From Ciona intestinalis (taxonomy: Eukaryota > Chordata > Ascidiacea > Phlebobranchia > Cionidae), in NCBI RefSeq assembly GCF_000224145.3, contig NC_020176.2, positions 1,116,693 to 1,180,692 on the forward strand: a stretch of DNA of 64,000 nt, given 5' to 3'. A program made the translations under genes and the position numbers. This document shows, piece by piece, positions 56,609 to 64,000 of the stretch (positions within the stretch are counted from its first letter, which is position 1; every line of letters begins with the position of its first letter). The notes under the pieces were generated by a model. That model saw nothing but the letters and a program-made list of their open reading frames with translations. It made no database searches and was not told the origin of the DNA.

Positions 56609-59600
56609 TTACTTCATTATATTTAAAGGTGTGTTATATTGGCAGATGCACGAAGTAATACGTCGGCCGCACATCTGACTATACGCCTTGCCGTTGTTAG
56701 CATTAATATTGGCACAATGCTTTCCGCTAGATGGCGGCATTGGTTCGCCAACACTCCAAAACGTGTAGCCTTCTCCCACAGCCATGCCTTCGTACTTCCA
56801 TAAGTTGCTGTTGTTCGGTTGTCTAGTTGTTCCCAGCCAGGGACCCTCGAAATGCGCATGGCTATAAAGAGATGTATGGAAACACGTTTTTAGTTTATAT
56901 TAGACAGAAAAATTGTAGTTTTGTTAAAATAATATTTCCTGGCCAATAATTAGTCTAAAATTTAAAACTCATTTAAGTTTATAAATTATATTCTTACAAA
57001 TGAACCGTACTTCTTAATTAAATAGTACTGAATTGACAAAAAAACTGAAAAATCCTTATTCAGACATACATACATATATGTATTTATCATAGTTTACCAA
57101 TTGACAGCACTATTTTATAGTCGTGGTGGGATACGGTTATATATTTCTGTAAATATTCTTTGTAAAAGAAAATGGGACGATAAAATAAAATTAAAATGAG
57201 TCATCTTACCCCAACGTATTATATGACACAGTTAGTAATTATACTTTGTTAGTGAAGTGGACGATAAAGTAGAATACAAATAATGAACCATCTTACCCCA
57301 ACCTTATAGGCCGCAGTCAATTAACACCAAACTTACCTAAAGTTATGAAGTCGAATTCGAATCAACCAATGAGTGACGTTTACCCATTCGATGACGTTCT
57401 TGACAGTGAGCATGCTTCCCCCGCGTGCCTCGCACATGGCTTTCGCCGCAACATACGTCATCGCAGTAGAAGAATCAGACGTATGGAAAGTTAAGCAGCG
57501 ATCGTTCAAAGCAAGTGCGGGGTAGGGGGAATTGTTACAAGCTGAAACATAAATAGTCCTGAAACAAACTGACATTTTGGAACATGCAGGTTAAAATTAT
57601 AATTATAACTTATAAGCTGAAATCTCGAAATAGTTAGCAAAACGCAAGAGTTGTATTTGCGCTTTAGATAGAAGTTCATGACATGATGGCCCAAATTAAG
57701 AAGTATTTATTTAAACTATAACGTTATTTTTAACATCCTGCTTATATAAATGGTCACAGAAATATCTTATCGATACACGCGCCGCTATACCGCACTCTAG
57801 AAGAAAATCACTGTTAATTTTGCAACCGTGCGCTGTGCTATTTACATAATCACATATGGGTATTTTTCCAGATTCGGCATATCACGCATTTATGTTGATG
57901 TGGGAGTTTAGATACCTTGAAGGTCCTTTTTGAGCGCGCGACCGGGCCTCAGGGGTGAAAGGTATACGCATGATAACGGTGATGCGACAAAAACGTTCTT
58001 ATAAATAGAAAAAGTTGGGCCGCGTTAACACGTTTATACTTTAACAGGGACCATAATTTTATATTACTTTAACCACAAACAAGTTCTTTGTAAATTGCCC
58101 ACCATGAGTGCAAGTTTGACCAGTGCGTATGTAACCCGGACTACATTCGCAGGTAAATCCTCCACTCCTATGCGAAAGGCAACGAGCGTTCGCGCCACAA
58201 GGATTGCTTGAGCAGGGATCGACCATATCAGCAATAGGTTCTGCAGCTGTTAAAAATAAAAATTAAAGTAGGGTGGGGGGGGAGGAGACACCTATTCATT
58301 ATATTTTCTCGTCCCATTTGACAGTAAACAAAGAAAAGATCGTATTCATACGACTCCTGCAGACCATGGTCAATTATTTAAAACATGATCAGGATATTTT
58401 AATATCATTTGCTAAAAGTGACTGTTTACGAGTTGCCAGCACGTATGTAGCTTATAGATTTTTCTTTAGTTGCAAATTGAAAACAGTGTACTCATAAACC
58501 TTGTAGATTGATTTTGAAAAATTTAGTATAAACCGTCACAAAGTAATGCCTCGAATACCTGATGGAGTAGTAACGTTTTCAACAACGAAATTGCTGATAG
58601 CAGAAAGAACGCCTTGCGCAAAAACTTGTCCGATCATTCGGTCACTTTCGTTCATTGCTGTCATCATATCTGTACACAGAAAGCAAGCATAAACAATCTG
58701 AACAGGGTAAAAAGCATTTAGGAATATAATCAAATACTTATTCATTTTTAATTGCTATCCAGTAAAAAAGTATGCAAAAAGTAGACTTAGTCACCTTTTA
58801 ATACTTTGGATAGTTCCTCTTTGATTATCCTCTTCACTTTAAACTTAAAATCGTCATCAGCCATCTTCTTATCGGCCTCTGGGAATTGCGCTCGGGCTTG
58901 AATTGGGGTTTGTGTGGAGGTTACTGTGGTGGGTGGTGTAGTAGGGGTTGTGGGTGATGTAGTAGGGGTGATGGTAAGTGGTGTCGTAGGCGTGATAAGT
59001 GGATTGCTTCTTGTGGCGGGTCGACATTGTAGTCTCATCTGGGATCTGTTAGAACTATATCCCCCTTGTCCTTTACTATTCATCATACCAGTCATACTAG
59101 AATAGCCCATTCCGCCCATTTTTTGTACCATACTACCCATTCCTGGTCCCATACCGCCCATTCCTGGTCCCATACCGCCCATTCCTGGTCCCATACCGCT
59201 CATTCCTGGTCCCATACCGCTCATTCCTGGTCCCATACCGCTCATTCCTGGTCCCATACCGCCCATTCCTGGTCCCATACTGCTCATTCCTGGTCCCATG
59301 CTGTTCATCATTTTCATCATCATTATCATTTGCATCATTTCCATTAGGTTGTTTTGCATCGGCATCTGTCTATAACTACCATAGCGATTTCTTCTGTATG
59401 GTTGACGCATGTAGGCTTTCTGTCCACCTTTGTAGTAAGATCGTGCACCCTTCTGCATGTAGGCTTTTGGTCCACCCTTATAATAGGGCGGACGTCTTCT
59501 CATTTGCATGTAGGCTTTTGGTCCACCTTTGTAACCGGCTCTATTGGAAGGAGCACTCATATTTGTTGGTACCTTTTGTCCACCCATGTAGGCCTTCGGT

Positions 59601-62013
59601 TCACCTCCTTTGTCGTTAGGATCCCTTCGCATGTAAGCTGTTGGTCCACCTGTGTAACCGGTTCTATTGGAAGGAGCACTCATATTTGTTGGTACCTTTT
59701 GTCCACCCATGTAGGCTTTCGGTTCACCTCCTTTGTCGTTAGGATCCCTTCGCATGTCAGCTGTTGGTCCAACTGTGTAACCGGTTCTATTGGAAGGAGC
59801 ACTCATATTTATTGGAACCTTTTGTCCACCCATGTAGGCCTTCGGTTCACCTCCTTTGTCGTTAGGATCCCTCATATTCATTCCTTCTGTTTCACCTTGC
59901 ATCGATTCTTCCATACTTGTGCTGTCATCTCCTTCGTCGCCCATTCCAGGTCCCATACCGCCCATTTCTGGTCCCATACCCCTCATTCCTGGTCCCATAT
60001 TGCCCATTCCTGGTCCCATATTGCTCATTCCTGGTCCCATGCTGTTCATCATTTTCATCATCATTATCATTTGCATCATTTCCATTAGGTTGTTTTGCAT
60101 CGGCATCTGTCTATAACTACCATAGTGATTTCTTCTGTATGGTTGACGCATGTAGGCTTTCTGTCCACCTTTGTAGTAAGATCGTGCACCCTTCTGCATG
60201 TAGGCTTTTGGTCCACCCTTATAATAGGGACGTCTTCTCATTTGCATGTAGGCTTTTGGTCCACCTTTGTAACCGGCTCTGTTGGAAGGAGCACTCATAT
60301 TTGTTGGTACCTTTTGTCCACCCATGTAGGCCTTCGGTTCACCTCCTTTGTCGTTAGGATCCATTCGCATGTAAGTTGTTGGTCCACCTGTGTAACCGGT
60401 TCTATTGGAAGGAGCACTCATATTTGTTGGTACCTTTTGTCCACCCATGTAGGCCTTCGGTTCACCTCCTTTGTCGTTAGGATCCCTTCGCATGTCAGTT
60501 GTTGGTCCACCTGTGTAACCGGTTCTATTGGAAGGAGCACTCATATTTATTGGAACCTTTTGTCCACCCATGTAGGCCTTCGGTTCACCTCCTTTGTCGT
60601 TAGGATCCCTCATATTCATTCCTTCTGTTTCACCTTGCATCGATTCTTCCATACTTGTGCTGTCATCTCCTTCGTCGCCCATTCCAGGTCCCATACCGCC
60701 CATTCCTGGTCCCATACCGCCCATTTCTGGTCCCATACCCCTTATTCCTGGTCCCATACCGCCCATTCCTGGTCCCATACCGCCCATTTCTGGTCCCATA
60801 TCCCTCATTCCTGGTCCCATGCTGTTCATCATTTTCATCATCATTATCATTTGCATCATTTCCATTAGGTTGTTTTGCATCGGCATCTGTCTATAACTAC
60901 CATAGTGATTTCTTCTGTATGGTTGACGCATGTAAGCTTTCTGTCCACCTTTGTAGTAAGACCGTGCACCCTTCGGCATAAAGGCTTTTGGTCCACCCCT
61001 ATAATAGGGACGTCTTCTCATTTGCATGTAGGCTTTTGGTCCACCTTTGTAACCGGCTCTATTGGAAGGAGCACTCATATTTGTTGGTACCTTTTGTCCA
61101 CCCATGTAGGCCTTCGGTTCACCTCCTTTGTCGTTAGGATCCCTTCGCATGTAAGCTGTTGGTCCACCTGTGTAACCGGTTCTATTGGGAGGAGCACTCA
61201 TATTTGTTGGTACCTTTTGTCCACCCATGTAGGCCTTTGGTTCACCTCCTTTGTCGTTAGGATCCCTCATATTCATTCCTTCTGTTTCACCTTGCATCGA
61301 TTCTTCCATGTTGTGCTTTCCTCTCCTCCGTCGCCCATTTCAGATCCCATCCGGCCCATTTCAGATCCCATACCCCTCATTCCTTGTCCCATACCACCCA
61401 TTCCTTGTCCCATGTTTCTACCAAGCATCCCTTTCATCATTTGCATTATTTGTAAAACGTTGTTCATGCCGGCGTTTGATCCTTTCACATAACCCGCCTT
61501 CATGCCTCCCGCGCTCTCTTCTCCTCGTCCTTTGGTTTTATTTTGCGCCTGACGTCCTGTTGGTCTATACCGTCCTTCCGACGTACCTTGTGTCCTATAC
61601 TGCGGCATATTTTGCCCCATCATTGAACCAACCATTTGCATCATTGCTTCCATGTTATTCATGCCCCATCTTCTACTGTAGCCCTGGCTAGCTGAGTTGC
61701 CCATTTCCATGTAACCCTGACCACCGTTGCCGTATCTATACAACATTGCTTGCATCGATTGCATCATTGCATTCATGTCATTACCAGAATTCTGTATGTT
61801 GTTATTATAATTGCTACTGGTATCCGTATTCTCACCACCCTCATTATTCATCTCAGACATAGCATAGTTATTACTCTGCCCCGATTCTCCGGTATCTTGT
61901 ACCTGGTAGCATATCATTTCTTCCTGCTGGTGGCTGTCTGCTACCACCGCTGTTACGCTGTGAAGCCAGCAAAAGGCTACAACAATAAACAACCTCATGC
62001 TGTTGGCCGCCAT
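56609..62013 (-). CDS. Large secreted Met/Gly/Tyr-rich repeat protein with EGF and C-type lectin domains (one-base break)
   Basis: Exons in transcript order 62013-58795, 58669-58559, 58246-58103, 57541-57337 and 56861-56609; about 1,310 residues if the frame is continuous. A signal peptide follows the start (MRLFIVVAFCWLHSVTAVVA from 61998). Exon 1 encodes an Asn/Met/Gly-rich region, then three large repeats. Each has DPNDKGGEPKAYMGGQKVPT units, Tyr/Arg/Lys segments (PYYKGGPKAYMQKGARSYYK) and runs of MGPGMGGM. A Thr/Pro mucin-like stretch and a charged helix follow. Exon 58246-58103 is an EGF domain (CSSNPCGANARC..GFTCECSPGY). The last two exons form a C-type lectin-like domain with FEGPWLGTT, GMAVGEGYTFWSVGEP and final C..CICQY. 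The frame shifts by one base at about 61308-61316, where CACAACATGG replaces CACAAGTATGG of the other repeats. Methionine density and YYKGG motifs suggest a structural or adhesive protein. Confidence 0.8.
57105..57312. mobile_element. TA-flanked MITE remnants, two adjoining right ends
   Basis: CTATTTTATAGTCGTGGTGG...GAGTCATCTTACCCCAACGT, then a second end, ATGAACCATCTTACCCCAAC at about 57280-57306. They lie in the lectin-domain intron. Confidence 0.65.
58266..58425. mobile_element. TA-flanked MITE, right end worn
   Basis: Starts AAGTAGGGTGGGGGGGGAGG and carries CGTCCCATTTGACAGTAAAC; it abuts the EGF exon's acceptor within 20 bases. Confidence 0.8.
59100..61309 (-). repeat. Three coding repeats of about 650-740 bp
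   Basis: The repeat marker MEESMQGETEGMNM starts at 61309, 60652 and 59914 (minus strand), giving spacings of 657 and 738 bases. Units differ in the number of DPNDKGGEPKAY subunits (two in the first, three in the others) and in the number of MGPGM pentads. Nucleotide identity between copies looks very high across long stretches. Confidence 0.9.
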
Positions 62014-64000
62014 GCTGTTCTGCAATAGTTGCCTGTAATAATTTGTTTCCCTCAAACATTTCCTTATATCTCTGTGGATCCTTCTTTCTGTGACGTGGGG
62101 TTTGCTCTCTAAATCGTATCCCGAGGGCGAAGCACATCTACTCTTATGACCTCAATGTCGATCGTTGAGCATTTTACCAAAATGTCCGGATTTAGCAGTT
62201 TGAATGGTAAACTGCGCTTCCCCAAAATAAATGTTTAAATATGAATTTCACTTTGTCATTCGAGTTTACCATATAATATAAATTAGGTTGCTTCTCGTAA
62301 TAAAGGGTCTTTAGTTATTGATATATTGAAGATTGTGAAAGGTAGTATTATAATCTTTAGCACAACTATATAACGGCGTATTTATTGAAAATTTGTTTTA
62401 TAAAAACACCACATTAAGTTACAAGACCTTACTGTTGCAATATAATTCTTTTTTACTGAGGGATTAGTAGATGGATACCTGTAAACTGGGGATGCTTGTT
62501 ATAAAGACACGCAGGCAACGCATGCAATATTGTTGTCCTTATATAGGTGGTTCCATTTGTCAACTTTTCACTTGAACGAACGATGTAATGACATTTTTGG
62601 GCGATTAACAAATATATACAAAATCCGAACCTCGACCAATACACATACAGTTCTGCAGTAGCTGCTGTTTTGCAGCTTTGACGAAAAACCCGTTTATCCT
62701 TTTCTGTGTCCCATAATAAACGCCTTGGGCGGGTTTAACAAATGCCGGCTATTAACTTTTGGTTAACATCTAAACTCTTTTTAAATAAATATTTACAAAA
62801 AATGTTCATGGACATATGTTCTGATAGTGCAACTATAGTATATATATTTGCAACTGCACACGTCTGCATACAAGCTTTATGGATGTCTTTGAATTTGTGA
62901 AATCTCAGAAAATAGTTGATCGTGATAATTTTGAACGATGTAATGACATTTTGGGGTGATTAACAAATATATACAAAATCCGAACCTCGACCAATACACA
63001 AATACAATTCTGCAGCAGCTGCTGATTTGCAGCTTTGTCGGAAACCCGTTATTTATCCTTTTCTGTGTCCCATAACAAACGCCTTGGGCGTATTTGCTAG
63101 TTATTACCTTTTGGTGAATGTCTATATTACGTTACCCCTAGAAAGTTCTTTAGTTATTTTTTTATCAACTTCTAAACGTGCATTCGCCAAATGTTTTTTT
63201 TAAATAAATATTTACGATAAAAATGTTAATGAGCATATTTTCTTATAGTGCAACTATATACTTGCAACTTGCAAGCATTTTAAATTTGAGTATGCCGTGT
63301 TGCCGAGCAGTTGCAAAAAAACACCAACAAATATTCTTTAACAATTCTTAGGCTTTTGTTGTACTATTCTGTATAGATTTTAGACAAAAATCTGTTAACA
63401 CTTGCTGGTAAGATTTAATATTTCTTGTTCGCAATTGCAAACAGCCGTTCCGATTTTTCTAAAATTCTACTAAGTCATAAATTACAGGGCAGACGCAGGA
63501 GATAATCGTGCGCTGTTTTTACAGCAGTTTGTTATAATCCGTACTGCGCATAAATACTGCACGAGTACGACTACCATTGCGCAAACCTAATTGGCCAGCA
63601 GTTATAGGATGTTGTAAAATAGAATAACATTAGCACGGTAATTTAGGTATAAATTTATAACAAATTATTAAACCGGCCTAATTGTATAGCCTATACTGTG
63701 CTTGCCAATTAGTTTAAAGTAGAATATATTGAGGAAGAAAGGAAACGAGAGGTTAGCGATTAATATTGAAACATGTAATTGCTTTTCACTTTAAAATTAA
63801 CTTTCGAATCAAATATTCAAAAGGCGAACGGGAAAATACGCATGGCGCCCTCTATAACAGCGCCATGGAAATACGGTTTCAGAAATTGTTAAGTATAACC
63901 GATATAGTTTTACAACTTTCTCTTTTGTGTGTACGTATACAAATGATTCCACTAATTTCATTGTTATGCTTGTTATTTTACCTATACGGTCCTGGTATAA
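62014..64000. other. 5' flank of the repeat-protein gene, no gene seen
   Basis: A CAG acceptor at 62035-62033 lies 20 bases before the ATG at 62013, so the leader is spliced or trans-spliced. Beyond it is AT-rich DNA with a duplicated block (62575-63275). A minus-strand frame at 62453-62644 has no support. Confidence 0.5.
62575..63275. repeat. Direct duplication of an upstream block of about 350 bp
   Basis: GAACGATGTAATGACATTTT, CAAAATCCGAACCTCGACCA, TGCAGCTTTG, TATCCTTTTCTGTGTCCCAT and ACGCCTTGGGCG occur in order at 62575-62735 and again at 62933-63095. The trailing parts (TTTTTAAATAAATATTTAC, then ATAGTGCAACTATA) recur at about 62778-62840 and 63199-63257. Divergence is visible, with a few insertions in the second copy. 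Confidence 0.85.

Noticed and set aside
58914-61691. Several long plus-strand frames rich in Ser/His/Pro
   Set aside because: They are antisense shadows of the Met/Gly repeat exon; their repeats mirror its units and no start, signal or splice context fits.
1-64000. Endogenous virus or LTR element
   Set aside because: No gag, pol, envelope or capsid-like reading frame and no paired long terminal repeats were seen.

Overview
This window is chordate nuclear DNA from a solitary ascidian, almost certainly the Ciona intestinalis/robusta complex. It is AT-rich, with small genes of many short exons and GT-AG introns. It has a tunicate-type FoxA, a BarH homeobox gene, a splice acceptor 2 bases before a start codon (as spliced-leader genes have), and dozens of copies of two small repeats typical of Ciona: a TA-flanked MITE of about 195 bp and a tRNA-like SINE. 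There are two 50-N gaps, both inside repeats. No rRNA, tRNA, CRISPR or prokaryotic features were seen. All exon models were built by reading splice sites and checking codon phase by hand; no database search was possible.

Layout. (1) 0.8-2.6 kb, plus: FoxA with a glutamine-rich tail in its second exon. (2) 4.2-5.65 kb, plus: a five-exon gene for a secreted peptide of about 65 residues, its introns full of MITEs. (3) 7.6-14.5 kb, minus: a secreted protein with three thrombospondin type 1 repeats, a TIL-like domain, a threonine mucin linker and a WAP domain. (4) 15.6-18.5 kb, minus: a BarH-like homeobox gene. (5) 18.5-22.0 kb: no gene seen. (6) 22.0-25.9 kb, plus: a six-exon gene of unknown function whose C-terminus resembles the segment before the reverse transcriptase in LINE ORF2. 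(7) 27.2-35.3 kb, minus: GTPBP2-like GTPase. (8) 36.2-45.5 kb, minus: an 18-exon frame joining a DLGAP/HURP-type GKAP region to about 500 residues of coiled coil, either one gene or two genes of an operon. (9) 46.5-54.8 kb, plus: secreted VWA, laminin-type EGF and tyrosine/arginine-rich tail. (10) 56.6-62.0 kb, minus: a large secreted protein of methionine/glycine/tyrosine-rich repeats followed by EGF and C-type lectin domains. (11) 62.0-64.0 kb: no gene seen; it contains a duplicated 350-bp block.

The most interesting region is 46-62 kb. Two large extracellular proteins sit tail to tail, about 1.8 kb apart. Both join common adhesion domains to low-complexity tyrosine-rich sequence (Tyr/Arg/Pro in one; Met/Gly with Lys-Gly-Gly-Pro-Lys-Ala-Tyr-Met motifs in the other). 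They are good candidates for a lineage-specific extracellular matrix or adhesive pair, though that function is inferred from composition only. The mobile DNA is also informative: a 1,057-bp non-autonomous hAT-like element with an exact 8-bp target duplication, a 741-bp long-TIR element accompanied by two copies reduced to 34-38 bp terminal palindromes, and a TIR element whose centre has become a 9-bp minisatellite.
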